A DNA stretch of 64,000 nt from Mesorhizobium_K sp040049215 (GCF_040049215.1 NZ_JBDZDN010000001.1:1240001-1304000), one strand, 5' to 3'; shown: positions 26,530 to 36,675, counted from the first letter of the stretch. Numbers and translations are program-made. Notes: a model not told the origin generated them from the letters alone.

Positions 26530-27618
26530 CTACAGGATTCCTCTGACTTTCAGCATCATCTCGCGCCCGATCCGCAAGGCTACGGCGTCATCCTCCCCGG
26601 CGTGGACGGCGGCCCGGATGAGTTCCTTCTGCCGATACGTCGGCAATTCGCCATAGCTCTTCAATGTGGTCAGCACGCCATCGTGACCCAGATTTTGTGA
26701 CCACGCCTTCAAGTCCGCCGGCCCCAGTCGCAACTCATAGGCCAGTCGCACGAGCGTCTTACGAAACGAATGGGGATTGAACGATGGAAGCCCAGCCCGC
26801 GCGAACGACTCCTTGAACACGTCGCGGATCGGACCTGCACCAGTCCAGCACCTTTTCTCGAAACCTTCCCGAACGAAATTCCCGTCATCCGCGACTGTGA
26901 TCTTCGCGGGCGGAAACAATGGGTGTTCCGGCCCGAACCCATGCTCGCACCGAAGCTCGGCGATCCAGTCGCGGACGATGGATTCTACGTCCTCCCCGAC
27001 CGGGAAAAAGAACGTCGGGAAGGTCTTGGCAAATTTCGTGCCGATCTCCCGTCCGTCCTGGAAGAACTCGCGCTCATCGAGGTCGACATGCTTCAACTTG
27101 GCCGAGGCAATAGCGTTGTCGCGAGCGCCGGTGAGGATCGTGAAGGCGACCAGCGCCCGGTTGCGCCTGTCGACTGGCGTCTCATCCGGCATCGCCGCTA
27201 GTGCTGCGCGAATCTGTTCCAGGTTCGGCACGCGCCGCTCGCGCGTCGCCTTGGCGGCAGTCACGTCCTTTAGAGCCATCTTGAAGTAGTCGGCGGCATC
27301 ATAGCGCAAGCGGCCCTTGAACCCCGGCTGTCCGGCGAGCCAGAAAAAGAAATCCTTGAGCGCCGTCAGCGTCGAATAGATCGTCGCCTTGCTCAGCCTC
27401 TCGCCCGTCCGCACGTTGTTCTGCTCGGCCAGATGCCGCTTGAACGCAATGGCCTGCTCTTCTCGATAATCCCGGAAGTCGCGACGCTTAGTATACGTCT
27501 CGAAGCGGTCCATCGCCTTGTCGATCGTGTCGATCGACTGCTCGTCGAGCTGCCGCGCTTCCTTGAGATAAATGCGATAGGTGCGCTTCACCCGCTCGTT
27601 TTTCGGATTGATCTTCAT
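26530..27618 (-). CDS. Tyrosine recombinase / integrase
   Basis: 362-residue site-specific recombinase that would catalyse integration or excision of the local element. It has an N-terminal SAM-like DNA-binding domain (about 10-115), then the catalytic domain with Arg166 (TGARDNA), His283-x2-Arg286 (PHSFRK), His312 (LGHDG) and nucleophile Tyr322 (LKSYGE). All core catalytic residues are present, so it looks active. Small DNA-binding genes lie upstream on the same strand. Confidence 0.92.
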   Translation of the reverse strand: MKINPKNERVKRTYRIYLKEARQLDEQSIDTIDKAMDRFETYTKRRDFRDYREEQAIAFKRHLAEQNNVRTGERLSKATIYSTLTALKDFFFWLAGQPGFKGRLRYDAADYFKMALKDVTAAKATRERRVPNLEQIRAALAAMPDETPVDRRNRALVAFTILTGARDNAIASAKLKHVDLDEREFFQDGREIGTKFAKTFPTFFFPVGEDVESIVRDWIAELRCEHGFGPEHPLFPPAKITVADDGNFVREGFEKRCWTGAGPIRDVFKESFARAGLPSFNPHSFRKTLVRLAYELRLGPADLKAWSQNLGHDGVLTTLKSYGELPTYRQKELIRAAVHAGEDDAVALRIGREMMLKVRGIL

Positions 27619-27694
27619 CGGTCCGTTCCGTCCTTGTCCAAGTCACAATTCACGCTGGGGACGATAGTCCCCCCTAGGCGTTCATGTGGCTTCG

Positions 27695-28102
27695 TCACGC
27701 TGCTGCCGACTTCGCCCGGAAATCTGCCAGCCGCGTCGCGCCGGCACGCTGATTGAGCAGCCGCCCGCAGTCGGGACAGATGGCCGTCACCTTCCAGACC
27801 TTGGTGTTGATCTTAAAGATGTCCACCATGTCGCCCGCCGGCCGTTGGGGCTTCCGGCACGATACACAGTAGAGTTCGCCCGGCCCGCACGGCCGCTTGC
27901 AGGCTGCCCGCCGAGAGGCGTGGAAAACATTCAGTACGCTTCCCAAGATCAGCGTAGGCCTGCCGTCGTCGATCGGCGTCAAGCCCTGCCTGAGCCAGTG
28001 CCGGACCGTATTGCGATGGCAGCCGTACAACCTCGCGACCTCGGCAACGTCGTAGGTCCGAAGCGACTTCGCCAGCCGAGGACTGGGTTGCCTCCCCCTC
28101 AT
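27695..28102 (-). CDS. HTH plus zinc-ribbon DNA-binding protein
   Basis: 135 residues. The N-terminus carries a MerR/excisionase-like helix-turn-helix (YDVAEVARLYGCHRNTVRHW). The C-terminal half has two Cys pairs, CVSC and CPDC, that could form a zinc ribbon, with RPCG between. It lies between the integrase and a second small DNA-binding gene. A role in excision or control of the element is likely but not proven. It begins 2 bp after the preceding gene. Confidence 0.7.
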   Translation of the reverse strand: MRGRQPSPRLAKSLRTYDVAEVARLYGCHRNTVRHWLRQGLTPIDDGRPTLILGSVLNVFHASRRAACKRPCGPGELYCVSCRKPQRPAGDMVDIFKINTKVWKVTAICPDCGRLLNQRAGATRLADFRAKSAAA

Positions 28103-28104
28103 CG

Positions 28105-28335
28105 CTACACCGCCACGGAAGTCGACCGGCGCGGAGCGCCGAGACGAGATTCAGCCCAGCGGTCGAGGTCGCCTTGGGTGTAGAGCGGGAAGCGGCCGGC
28201 CTTGCGATAGATTGGCCCACCGCCGATAACAGCGAGCTTGGCTAGCCACTTTGAAGAGCACGGCATGCCCCAATTCTCGCGGACATACTGCGCGGCGGCA
28301 GCGCGGCGGAAATAGCGTATATTGGGTGCGGTCAA
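28105..28335 (-). CDS. Excisionase-like DNA-binding protein
   Basis: 76 residues with the pattern of AlpA/Xis-type small regulators: FRRAAAAQYVRENWGMPCS, then GGGPIYRKAGRFPLYTQGDL and DRWAESRLG. This 'YRK.GR..LYT..DLD.W' motif is typical of winged-helix excisionases encoded beside integrases. It ends 2 bp before the HTH/zinc-ribbon gene and is probably co-transcribed with it. Confidence 0.75.
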   Translation of the reverse strand: MTAPNIRYFRRAAAAQYVRENWGMPCSSKWLAKLAVIGGGPIYRKAGRFPLYTQGDLDRWAESRLGAPRRSTSVAV

Positions 28336-28438
28336 CTTGCATCTCCTGTCGGTTGGCCGGCGTTTCCGGCGGTTGACGGAGATGCTTTGTCAGTCGTGCC
28401 GCCCACGAAAAACCGGGCACGAAATTGCCCACGGTCGT

Positions 28439-29791
28439 TTATTTCGTGGCTTTGAGGCGGCGGTACTCGTTTCGAATGTTGTTTTCAAGAGTGCCGGTCT
28501 TGGGCGGCGCGTGCTTAGGATGCGCGCTTCGGAGCCAAGCGATCAGCACCTCCGCCTGCTCCCGTAGTGATGGGGACAACTCACCGGCGATTGCGAGACG
28601 TTTCAATTCGTCCTCGATCAGATGCCTCGAAAGCGCCGGCCGTCCCGGGAGTCCGGTCGCGGTCTCTGGCGTCATCGCGAATGGCCACAGTTTACCGACG
28701 TCGGCTTTCTCAACCGACAGACGCCGCCAACGGGTGCCGCTCCGATCGACAAGCGCGTCGTCAAAGCCTTTGCGCCAGTAATCTTCATTCACATACGGAT
28801 AGCAGCGCAGCACAAGTTCGTCGGAGAGAATCATCTCAAGTGTAGGCTCCGCGTAAGGATAGTCGACCGATAGGCCGACGACGAGGTGAGTTGGAACTGG
28901 CTTGGTCTCGTGCCCTTCAACGCCAACAAGCTTGACTGCACCCGATGCAATGGCCGCGAGCAGGTTCGTGTATGCCGGCCGCCACACCTCGACTTCGGCC
29001 GGATCGATCTCGACCTTGCCGCCCTCGGTGGCGATCCATTGCGCGGCGCAAAACAGCGGCATGTAGCCGTACCCAATCGGCAGGATAGTAGGCGGCAGGA
29101 CGTACTTCGGCCTTTCCTGTCGCCGCCAAAAACCGCGCAGCGGCTTGGATGGAATTAGCACTTCCCGGTACCCTTCACTCAGCAAGCCTCGACGAACTTC
29201 GTCCGTCTCGTCCGTGGCTTCCACGGGTACCAGTTCATGCCAATCCAACGCCGATATCTCGACACGCCGGCCGGTTTCTGTGTCGATGCCGGTCGCCGTG
29301 AAGAACCCTTCGCGCAGCGCCATCCACAAGGCTTCGCGAGCAGCCTTGACCGGCATGGCGAGTTTCTTGTCGTCGGTGACGTCATCATGAATTGAGCTGA
29401 GACTGAGCAGCGACAGTGTCGGCTTGTGGCGCTGTTCAAGGTGCCAACCTTCGTGAACCGGTCCGTCGAATCCCACGCGCCAGCGTTGCCAGCGCCAATC
29501 GAAACACTCGGATCGATATGGTAGCGACCATTCCCGCACCTCGTCGAGGTCAAGGTAGGCAATCCAAGCCACCGCCATCGGCAGCGTCCAATACGCGAGG
29601 AGTTCGGGGCGATGTCGGTCCGGTCCCGGCTTGTCTGACAGACTATCCAAGCCTAGCCGTATCGCATGGACGTCGGCTTCTTCGCCGGTGATCTCGCCAT
29701 ACTTGGCGCGGCGAAACAGCTCGTCCTTGAGTGCTTGGGCATCAGCCCCTGTTCTGGAACGGCCGTTGTTCTCGTCCACGGTTGCCCACAT
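28439..29791 (-). CDS. Unknown protein carried by integrative element
   Basis: 450 residues from the ATG at 29791 (the frame is open 40 codons further up to 29911). I prefer 29791 because the upstream codons have atypical composition, but neither start has a clear ribosome-binding site. Soluble and rich in Trp and Tyr (WQRWRVGFDGPVHEGWHLEQ; YGYMPLFCAAQWIATEGGKV). No known domain is recognised. Base composition is less GC-biased than in flanking chromosomal genes. It is the only sizeable cargo gene between the two recombinase genes. Confidence 0.65.
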   Translation of the reverse strand: MWATVDENNGRSRTGADAQALKDELFRRAKYGEITGEEADVHAIRLGLDSLSDKPGPDRHRPELLAYWTLPMAVAWIAYLDLDEVREWSLPYRSECFDWRWQRWRVGFDGPVHEGWHLEQRHKPTLSLLSLSSIHDDVTDDKKLAMPVKAAREALWMALREGFFTATGIDTETGRRVEISALDWHELVPVEATDETDEVRRGLLSEGYREVLIPSKPLRGFWRRQERPKYVLPPTILPIGYGYMPLFCAAQWIATEGGKVEIDPAEVEVWRPAYTNLLAAIASGAVKLVGVEGHETKPVPTHLVVGLSVDYPYAEPTLEMILSDELVLRCYPYVNEDYWRKGFDDALVDRSGTRWRRLSVEKADVGKLWPFAMTPETATGLPGRPALSRHLIEDELKRLAIAGELSPSLREQAEVLIAWLRSAHPKHAPPKTGTLENNIRNEYRRLKATK

Positions 29792-29946
29792 AAGGAACGG
29801 TATGTCAGCGTAAGCGGAAGAAATCGAATCACCGGTATTATGGGCAATGAAATGTGGTCGCGCGAATCGCAAGCTAGGGGTCGGTGGGCCTACAGTCGAT
29901 TGGATCGGCAAGCAGGTCGTGGTGAACCGTCACCGCGATCGGTTCC

Positions 29947-30515
29947 TTAAGTGTTTCGAGCGGGCCGGTTTAGGTGAACCACCGTCCCCGATGTTTTGCC
30001 CGATAGAGCGGCGTGAACGGTCTTGGCAATCCCGTCGGCTGCCTGCCTGACCGGATCGTCGGCAAGGTGGGCATATCTGCTCGTCGTCTTCACGTCGGCA
30101 TGGCCGAGGATGGCACCGATCACCGGCAGCGCGTCGCCGCGCGCCAGACCGACCGACGCAAAGCTGTGGCGTAGATCGTGAAGTCTAAGCTTGGGAAGAC
30201 CGCCGTCAGCGCGCACCTTACGCCAGACCCGCTCGACGCCTTGGAACCTGCCCTCCCCACTTGACGCGGGGAACACGAACGGGCTGCTATCGATGAGGGT
30301 CACGCCGGAAAGAACTTCGACGGCAGGAGCGCCGATCGGAATGACCTTCGCCCCCGTTTTGGAATCTCCGAGCCTCAGATAGCCGCGCCCGAGGTCGACT
30401 TCCGACCAACGCAATCCTGCGATCTCGCTCTTGCGCGCGCCGGTGAATGCCAAAAGACGGATGATGGCAATCGCCGAAGGGTTTGCGCCGGGTGCGCCAA
30501 CAAAACTTTGATTTT
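29947..30515 (-). pseudogene. Integrase C-terminal fragment
   Basis: The frame preserves the catalytic half of a tyrosine recombinase: NPSAIAIIRLLAFTGARKSE (first Arg), LHDLRHSFAS (His-x2-Arg), LGHADVKTTSRYAHL (His and Tyr). A stop codon lies just upstream of about 30515 and the N-terminal DNA-binding domain is missing, so it is a truncated remnant. It belongs to a different subgroup from the integrase at 26530, suggesting two successive integration events at one site. Confidence 0.75.
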
Positions 30516-30599
30516 GTTAGAGAAATTTCATGAGTGTCGGTCGGACGGTTTGGAGCCGCCGCTCCGGCCGGCCGATCCCAAACCGGGAAGTACCTCAGG

Positions 30600-30660
30600 G
30601 TGCTCATCGCTGTAACGGCTCGTCTTCATCGGAGTCTCCTGTGACAAATTCCAGCCCAGC
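30600..30660 (-). mobile_element. Possible IS3-family OrfA start (remnant)
   Basis: From an ATG at 30629 on the minus strand the reading is MKTSRYSDE, which resembles the first residues of IS3-group OrfA proteins, then loses similarity. It abuts the truncated integrase. The match is short, so confidence is low. Confidence 0.3.
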
Positions 30661-30853
30661 GAGGGCACTTCAGGCCAAGGCCAATCAACGTCTTCGGCGT
30701 CGAGTCCGAACGTTCACATGTATTTGCAACTCTTAACTCGCGCCGCGGCCGGCGGACACGAAAGATGCCCGCGTTCATGCCGACGCGAGCTCCCCATACC
30801 GTCAAAACGGGTTTGAGGGGCCGTCGAGCGGCAGTGACCCAGAGGAGCCCTAA

Positions 30854-31828
30854 ATGAAGATCGACGTTCACGCCCACTTGTATCCCGTCGCCTACCTGGA
30901 TTTGCTGGACGGCTTCGGCGGCACAGGCGTCGGCACCACAATCGCGCGCGGTCTCCACGCCGACCAGACGCCCGATGATCTCGACCGACGTTTGGCGATG
31001 ATGAACAAGGCGGGCGTTGACGTTCAGGTCTTGTCCGTCTCGCCCCAGGATCCTTACTTTTCCAGCTTGGATAAAAGCGTGGAAGCGGCGCGCCTGGCCA
31101 ACGGCATACTCGCAGGCTTGGTGACGCTAGGTCGAGGCCGCTTTGCCGCATTCGCATCCTTGCCGCTGCCGCATATCGACGCCGCAATCGCCGAGACGGA
31201 GCGCTGCCTCGACGAATTGGGGATGATCGGCGTTACGGTTTCAACGACCATCTTGGGCAAGCCATTGGCCGACTCCCAGTTCGATGGTTTGTTCTCTGAA
31301 CTCGACCGCCGTGAGGCCGTCGTGTTCATCCACCCCTCTGGCGTGAGCCTTGCTTCCAGCATCGTCACAAACGCGCATCTCGACGGGCCGATCGGCTCCC
31401 CGTTCGAGGATACGGTCTGCGCCCTCCAGCTTATTCAGGCGCGAGTTCCCGAGCGTTTTCCCGGGATAAAGTTCATTTCGTCGCACCTGGGCGGATGCCT
31501 CCCATTCCTGATGAAGCGCATAGATGTGCAGGCCCGCGTTTTCATGCCTGGCCCGGCGCTGCCGAGCGCGGAAGCGAAGCGTTTCTGGTACGATACCGTA
31601 AACGCACATCCCGCGGCGCTTCGGTGCGCGTGCGAAACATTCGGGGCCGACCGCCTTCTGCTCGGGACCGATACGCCTTATTGGCAGGACAACCTCTACC
31701 AACTTGCCGTCGACTACATTCGCCAGTCGGGCCTCTCCGCGCAGGATGCGGAAAGAATCTATCACGAAAACGCCATGGCTCTGTTTGGCGCAAAGCTTTC
31801 ACGCGCCCTCACATCATCGGCCGCCTAA
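30854..31828 (+). CDS. Amidohydrolase family protein, ACMSD-like
   Basis: 324-residue TIM-barrel metal-dependent hydrolase or decarboxylase (Amidohydro_2). Metal ligands visible: His6 and His8 (DVHAH), a mid-protein His in VVFIHPSG, a His in FISSHLGG, and the Asp in LLLGTDTPYW. The closest functional relatives are aminocarboxymuconate-semialdehyde decarboxylases and related aromatic-acid decarboxylases; the substrate is not determinable. An Ohr-like peroxidase gene and an AraC regulator follow on the same strand. Confidence 0.85.
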   Translation: MKIDVHAHLYPVAYLDLLDGFGGTGVGTTIARGLHADQTPDDLDRRLAMMNKAGVDVQVLSVSPQDPYFSSLDKSVEAARLANGILAGLVTLGRGRFAAFASLPLPHIDAAIAETERCLDELGMIGVTVSTTILGKPLADSQFDGLFSELDRREAVVFIHPSGVSLASSIVTNAHLDGPIGSPFEDTVCALQLIQARVPERFPGIKFISSHLGGCLPFLMKRIDVQARVFMPGPALPSAEAKRFWYDTVNAHPAALRCACETFGADRLLLGTDTPYWQDNLYQLAVDYIRQSGLSAQDAERIYHENAMALFGAKLSRALTSSAA

Positions 31829-32040
31829 ACTACTGAGAGTGGTGACCCGAGCCCCTGGGCCCCCAGGACAAATGCATGCAATTCGACTTGATGCCGCCAG
31901 TTTCGCGGGAATCGATCCATCGATGGCGGCAGGATCAGCGGCGCAATCTGGCGTGACGCGAGCCGGCTACGATTTGGATCGAACAGGCCCCGTGAGGCCG
32001 CGAACGGGAAATCCAATCCGTTCACCAAGGAAGCAATCTC

Positions 32041-32466
32041 ATGGACATTCTCTACTCGACCAAGGTCACCGCGGCCGGCGGCCGCCACGGTAGAATCCGC
32101 AGCGAGGATGGCATCCTCGATCTCGACTTCGCCGTACCGACCGAATTGGGTGGGCCAGGCGGCGCCACGAATTCAGTGCAGCTCCTGGCAGGCGGTTACG
32201 CCGCGTGCTTCGGCGATTCCCTGCTTCGCGTCGCCCTGCAATTGGGACACCGGTTCACCGCCGGCGACCTGACGGTGGTCGCCGAAATCGGACTGAGTTG
32301 CACCGAGCCGGAGGTCTTTGTGCTGCACGCCAGCCTCGCCGTCACCATCGCCGGCGTCGACCAGACGACGGCCGAGACGCTGGTCGCCAAGGCTGACGCA
32401 ATCTGCCCCTACACATATGCCCTTCGGGGAAACATCGATATCGTCAAGACGGTGACTGCGCGGTAA
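32041..32466 (+). CDS. Organic hydroperoxide resistance protein (Ohr/OsmC)
   Basis: Thiol peroxidase of 141 residues that reduces organic hydroperoxides. The two catalytic Cys are Cys56 (GGYAACFGDS) and Cys122 (ADAICPYTYALRGNIDI), spaced as in Ohr rather than OsmC. It may be induced together with the flanking amidohydrolase. No adjacent ohrR gene is visible; the downstream AraC gene is on the same strand. Confidence 0.88.
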   Translation: MDILYSTKVTAAGGRHGRIRSEDGILDLDFAVPTELGGPGGATNSVQLLAGGYAACFGDSLLRVALQLGHRFTAGDLTVVAEIGLSCTEPEVFVLHASLAVTIAGVDQTTAETLVAKADAICPYTYALRGNIDIVKTVTAR

Positions 32467-32681
32467 TCTAACCCCCCCCCCTCGACCCTGCTGATTCATC
32501 GTTCTCCCGGTCGCGACCAAAGGATACCGGACGTGAGGCTGGCCGATCACCGAATGCCAGGATGTCGAGCGAGTAGAAAGGATAACTCACCAAGGCACAG
32601 ACGCTGCAATTCTTGAACGCCTAGGTGTTTAATGCCATCATTCCTCGCAAATCCGGGATGATGCAAGTCGAGGGCGTCTCA

Positions 32682-33635
32682 ATGGGCGAAGTCCCCCTCA
32701 CTGGAAGTCAAACCATCAGAAGGCGCGCCTACGGCTCGCAATTGGGCGAACCCTTCGGTTTGCTGAAGCCTCTCAGCCACGTCAACCGCACGTTGAATCG
32801 AGGCGCGCTCGCTGTCACGGAGTTGCAGGCCCAAGCGCTGCCGCAGGATCCAACACCGTCTTTCGGCTACGACGATGCCTATCTGGTGATTGTAAACCTC
32901 AGGCATATGGAGCTGGAGCTTTGGCTGAACGATAGTTTCCGCTCGACCGGCGCTTTGCTTGAGGGAAAGACCTACATTTCCGATCTGAGACCGGAACCGC
33001 GGGTACTCATACGGAATCCTTTCCACACCGTAAATTTCTACATGCCCATCCCGACCCTCAAGGCGTATGCCGAGCAGAACGACATGCCGGTCTTTACGGA
33101 TTTTCCTCAACCTCCCAATGTTGGCCAGGACGATCCGGTGATGCGCAAACTTGCCGGGGCGGCCTTGGCCGCATTTGCCCATCGCCACCAAGCGAGCGAA
33201 CTGTTGCTCGACACGATCCTCGATGCCGTCTGCATCAACGTGCTAGGGCGATATGCCGGCGGCAACCGCAATGCCCCCATCAGGTCCCGTGGTCTGACCC
33301 CGTGGCAGGAGCGTCGCGCCAAGGAACTCATCGACCAACGTCTGGACGTGTCGTTGTCGGAACTCGCCCACGAATGTGGCCTTTCCGTTGCCCATTTCGG
33401 TCGAGCTTTCAAGCGCTCCACCGGGCTTGCACCGCATCAGTGGCAACTTCGCCGTCGCACGAAGCAGGCACAGGCACTGCTGACGAGCACGACGCTCTCA
33501 ATCGCTGAGGTTGCTCTTGCGTGCGGGTTTTCGAGCCAAAGCCATTTCGCCACCGCCTTCAAGGCGAATACCGGCGTAAGCCCTGGGCGCTGGCGTCGGT
33601 CGGGCCTCCGGGAAACGGGGCCGGAGTCTGATTGA
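32682..33635 (+). CDS. AraC-family transcriptional regulator
   Basis: 317 residues. The N-terminal part is a sensing domain of no recognised fold. The C-terminal 100 residues contain the two AraC helix-turn-helices: VSLSELAHECGLSVAHFGRA and LSIAEVALACGFSSQSHFAT, followed by FKANTGVSPGRWRR. I place the start at 32682 after CGAGGG; the frame is open to a GTG at 32625. Likely controls a nearby gene set (ohr or the amidohydrolase), by context only. Confidence 0.88.
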   Translation: MGEVPLTGSQTIRRRAYGSQLGEPFGLLKPLSHVNRTLNRGALAVTELQAQALPQDPTPSFGYDDAYLVIVNLRHMELELWLNDSFRSTGALLEGKTYISDLRPEPRVLIRNPFHTVNFYMPIPTLKAYAEQNDMPVFTDFPQPPNVGQDDPVMRKLAGAALAAFAHRHQASELLLDTILDAVCINVLGRYAGGNRNAPIRSRGLTPWQERRAKELIDQRLDVSLSELAHECGLSVAHFGRAFKRSTGLAPHQWQLRRRTKQAQALLTSTTLSIAEVALACGFSSQSHFATAFKANTGVSPGRWRRSGLRETGPESD

Positions 33636-33762
33636 CGTCCAACGTGGAGCATGGCTCTCTGCGAAGACCCAGAACCGGGTGAAGTCATATTTTCGCAATC
33701 GGCGCAGGGTTTTCGGAAGACAGGTCTGTCGCTCCCTCCAACATGCCCGTCAGCGGGAAGCG

Positions 33763-36675
33763 ATGACAGGTCAAGCGATGGCCCGGACGGACGAGGTTTT
33801 GTCTGCACCGCCGCACGCCGCCGCTGGTGCGCGTCCGGGGATGATATCGTTCGGAAGCTTTCGGCTGGATCACGCGAGCCGGCTGCTTTTGCGGGATGGC
33901 GAGCCGGTGCGAGTCGGTTCGCGCGCCTTGGATCTCCTGATCGCCCTTGTCGATCGTGCCGGGGACGTGGTCGGCAAGCACGAGTTGCTGGAAGTCGTCT
34001 GGCAGGGGGTGGTCGTCGACGAGGCTGCGGTGAGGGTTCACCTGGCATCCCTTCGCCGTGCTCTTGGAGACGGTCGGGACGGTGCTCGGTACATCGTCAA
34101 TATCCCCGGCAGGGGCTACAGCTTCGTCGCTCCGATCGCACATGACGAACCGAAGGCACACCCGCCACAGGCCGGGCATCCGGTCACCCGATCCATTGGC
34201 CCGGTGCCGGTGCCGCCTCGCGCACCGATAGGCCGAGAGCATGTTATCGGCAGCCTGAGCGAAATCCTCCTGGCACGAAGGTTTGTCAGCGTCGTCGGGG
34301 CGGGAGGCATCGGCAAGACGACCGTGGCGGCAGCCATCGCGCAGAAGCTGCGGCCGGAGTTCGGCGACGACAACGTCGTCTTTGTGGATTTCGGCGCCGT
34401 TTCCGAGCCCGAGCTGGTTCTGGGCGCGATGACTTCCGCGGTCGGTTGCGCTATCGGAGGGGCAGATCCCGTTGCCGAGCTGCTTACCTTCCTCGCCGGA
34501 AAGCGCATGCTGATCGTCTTCGACAGTTGCGAGCATATCGTGGAACCGACCTCGCTGCTGGCTGGCGAACTGTTTCACCGCGCGCCGGGCGTTCATCTGC
34601 TGATCACTTCACGTGAATCCTTGCGTATCGAGGGCGAGACCGTACATCTTCTGAGCCCCCTGGCCTATCCGGCCAACGAAATGCCGACCGCCGCCGAGGC
34701 GCTGGCGACGCCGGCCGTGCAACTCTTCATGGACCGGGCAGCCTTCAGTGGACTTCATGGAGAATTGACTGACGGCGATGCGCCGGTCGTGGCCGAGATA
34801 TGCCGCCGGACCGACGGTATCGCGCTCGCCATCGAGTTGGCTGCCAGCCGTGTCGGCGCATATGGCATTCACGGTGTCGCCAGTTTGCTCGCAAGCAACA
34901 TGGAACTCAGCCTGACGGGCGGGCGCAACGTCGTCGCACGACATCGAACGCTGGAAGCGATGCTCGACTGGAGCTTCAATCTGCTCGCGGAAAACGAGCA
35001 GCGCGTTCTTTGCCGCCTGTCCGCATTTGTCGGCCTCTTCACCATGGAGGCTGCATGCTCTGTCGCGGGCGATGAAAACCTGGATGGCGCGGCCGTTGCG
35101 GCGACGATAGCAGGCTTGGTCGACAAGTCCCTTGTGTGGGTCCAGCCCGCCGGGGATTCCGTTTTTTATCGTCTGTCCGACATGACGCGCGCCTATGCGA
35201 GGGCCAAGCTGGACGATAGTGATGCCTTGGGATCGATCGCCGATCGTCACGCGCGCTATTTTGCGGCCATGTTCAAGGCAATTGCGCTGGAGCACGGCGC
35301 CTACACCGACATCGATCGGTATGTGCCGCATATAGGCAATGTTCGCAAAGCGTTGGAATGGAGTTTCTCCAGTGACGATCGGCACGCGGTCGGCGTTGAA
35401 CTTGCAGCCGATTCGGCACCTCTCTTTCTCGGTCTCTGGCTGCTCGCGGAGTCCAGTCATTGGGCACGTCGGGCGTTGGGGGTGACCAAAGGCGTCAGCG
35501 ATCTTCCACGACGGGAAGTGCGTCTGCTGGAGGCGTTGGCGGTCTCGACGATGCACACGATCGGCAACACGCAGGAGGTACGCAACGCCATAGAGCGGGG
35601 GTTGAATCTATCGGACACCGAGGGGGGCGGACTGACGCAACTCCGCCTTCTGGCCGGCCTCAACCTCTTTCTCACCAGGCTCGGCGATTTCGACGGTGCC
35701 CTGGCCGCCGCGAAAAGAAGCGGGGCTATTGCCGAGAAAAGCGGAACGCCTGGCGACCGGGTCATCGCCGAATGGATACTTGCCGCAGCCTATCACATGG
35801 CGGGCGATCAGGCGGCGGCACTCGACCATTGCGAGCGTGGCTTCACGCTGGAGGCAAATGTCGGCCACCTGGAAATAAATCTGTTTGGATACGATCATCA
35901 CCTGCGCGCCGAACTTGCGCGGGCACGCGCGCTCAGCCTGAGGGGGTCCCCGGTTGCCGCCAGCCAACTGGTCCTCGAGGCAATGGACCGGGCCTCCCGG
36001 TCGTCTCTTCCGGGCGACTACAGCATGGCTGCCGCTCACGGCATTCCGGTTCTGCTCTGGAGCGGCAGCGTCGACCAGTCGGAAGAACATATTGAGCGTC
36101 TGCTCGCGCATGCCGAGCGGCACTCGCTCAAGAGTCACGCGGCCGCCGCCTTGGTGCTGAAAGGAGAATGGCTCCTACTTCTCGGAGAATCCCCGGCCGG
36201 TCTCAAGACGCTGCGGGAAGCGCTCAACATGCTTGTCCGCGAGCGCTTCCACATGATCATTCCGGCTGCGTCGAGGTCTCTTGCCGAGGCGCTGGCCCAA
36301 TGCGGCAGCCATGGCGAGGCGGCTGCGACCGTTGACGCTGCCATTTCCTCCGCTACGAAGATGTCCCAAAGGTTCTACCTGCCAGATCTCCTTCGTACGC
36401 AGGGCGAGATCATCCTGCGCGGCCCCTCTCCCGATGTCGAAGCGGCAGAGGCGGCGTTCCGGAATTCCATCGAACTGGCAAGGGATCAGTCCGCGACGGC
36501 CTGGGAGCTGAAGGCCGCCGTTCCGCTGGCTCGCCTCCTGCTTCAACGGGGACGTGAAGCCGAAGCGCAGACACTCCTGGCGCCCATCTATGAAGCCCAC
36601 TTGGAAAAGGACGGCACGAAGGATCTCGTCGAGGCCGCGAATATATTGAGGAGAGCGCCGCGCGAACCTGACTAA
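33763..36675 (+). CDS. Winged-helix / NB-ARC ATPase / TPR regulator
   Basis: 970-residue STAND-type signal transducer. An OmpR/ToxR-like winged helix occupies about 25-125 (VRVGSRALDLLIALVDRAGD ... YIVNIPGRGYSFVAP). An NB-ARC-like ATPase follows with P-loop GAGGIGKTT (179-187) and Walker B MLIVFDSCEH. The C-terminal half is helical, TPR-like. Start: the open frame reaches GTG 33679, but ATG 33763 has a better purine tract. Proteins of this layout act as transcriptional regulators sensing unknown signals. It precedes paoABC on the same strand. Confidence 0.85.
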   Translation: MTGQAMARTDEVLSAPPHAAAGARPGMISFGSFRLDHASRLLLRDGEPVRVGSRALDLLIALVDRAGDVVGKHELLEVVWQGVVVDEAAVRVHLASLRRALGDGRDGARYIVNIPGRGYSFVAPIAHDEPKAHPPQAGHPVTRSIGPVPVPPRAPIGREHVIGSLSEILLARRFVSVVGAGGIGKTTVAAAIAQKLRPEFGDDNVVFVDFGAVSEPELVLGAMTSAVGCAIGGADPVAELLTFLAGKRMLIVFDSCEHIVEPTSLLAGELFHRAPGVHLLITSRESLRIEGETVHLLSPLAYPANEMPTAAEALATPAVQLFMDRAAFSGLHGELTDGDAPVVAEICRRTDGIALAIELAASRVGAYGIHGVASLLASNMELSLTGGRNVVARHRTLEAMLDWSFNLLAENEQRVLCRLSAFVGLFTMEAACSVAGDENLDGAAVAATIAGLVDKSLVWVQPAGDSVFYRLSDMTRAYARAKLDDSDALGSIADRHARYFAAMFKAIALEHGAYTDIDRYVPHIGNVRKALEWSFSSDDRHAVGVELAADSAPLFLGLWLLAESSHWARRALGVTKGVSDLPRREVRLLEALAVSTMHTIGNTQEVRNAIERGLNLSDTEGGGLTQLRLLAGLNLFLTRLGDFDGALAAAKRSGAIAEKSGTPGDRVIAEWILAAAYHMAGDQAAALDHCERGFTLEANVGHLEINLFGYDHHLRAELARARALSLRGSPVAASQLVLEAMDRASRSSLPGDYSMAAAHGIPVLLWSGSVDQSEEHIERLLAHAERHSLKSHAAAALVLKGEWLLLLGESPAGLKTLREALNMLVRERFHMIIPAASRSLAEALAQCGSHGEAAATVDAAISSATKMSQRFYLPDLLRTQGEIILRGPSPDVEAAEAAFRNSIELARDQSATAWELKAAVPLARLLLQRGREAEAQTLLAPIYEAHLEKDGTKDLVEAANILRRAPREPD

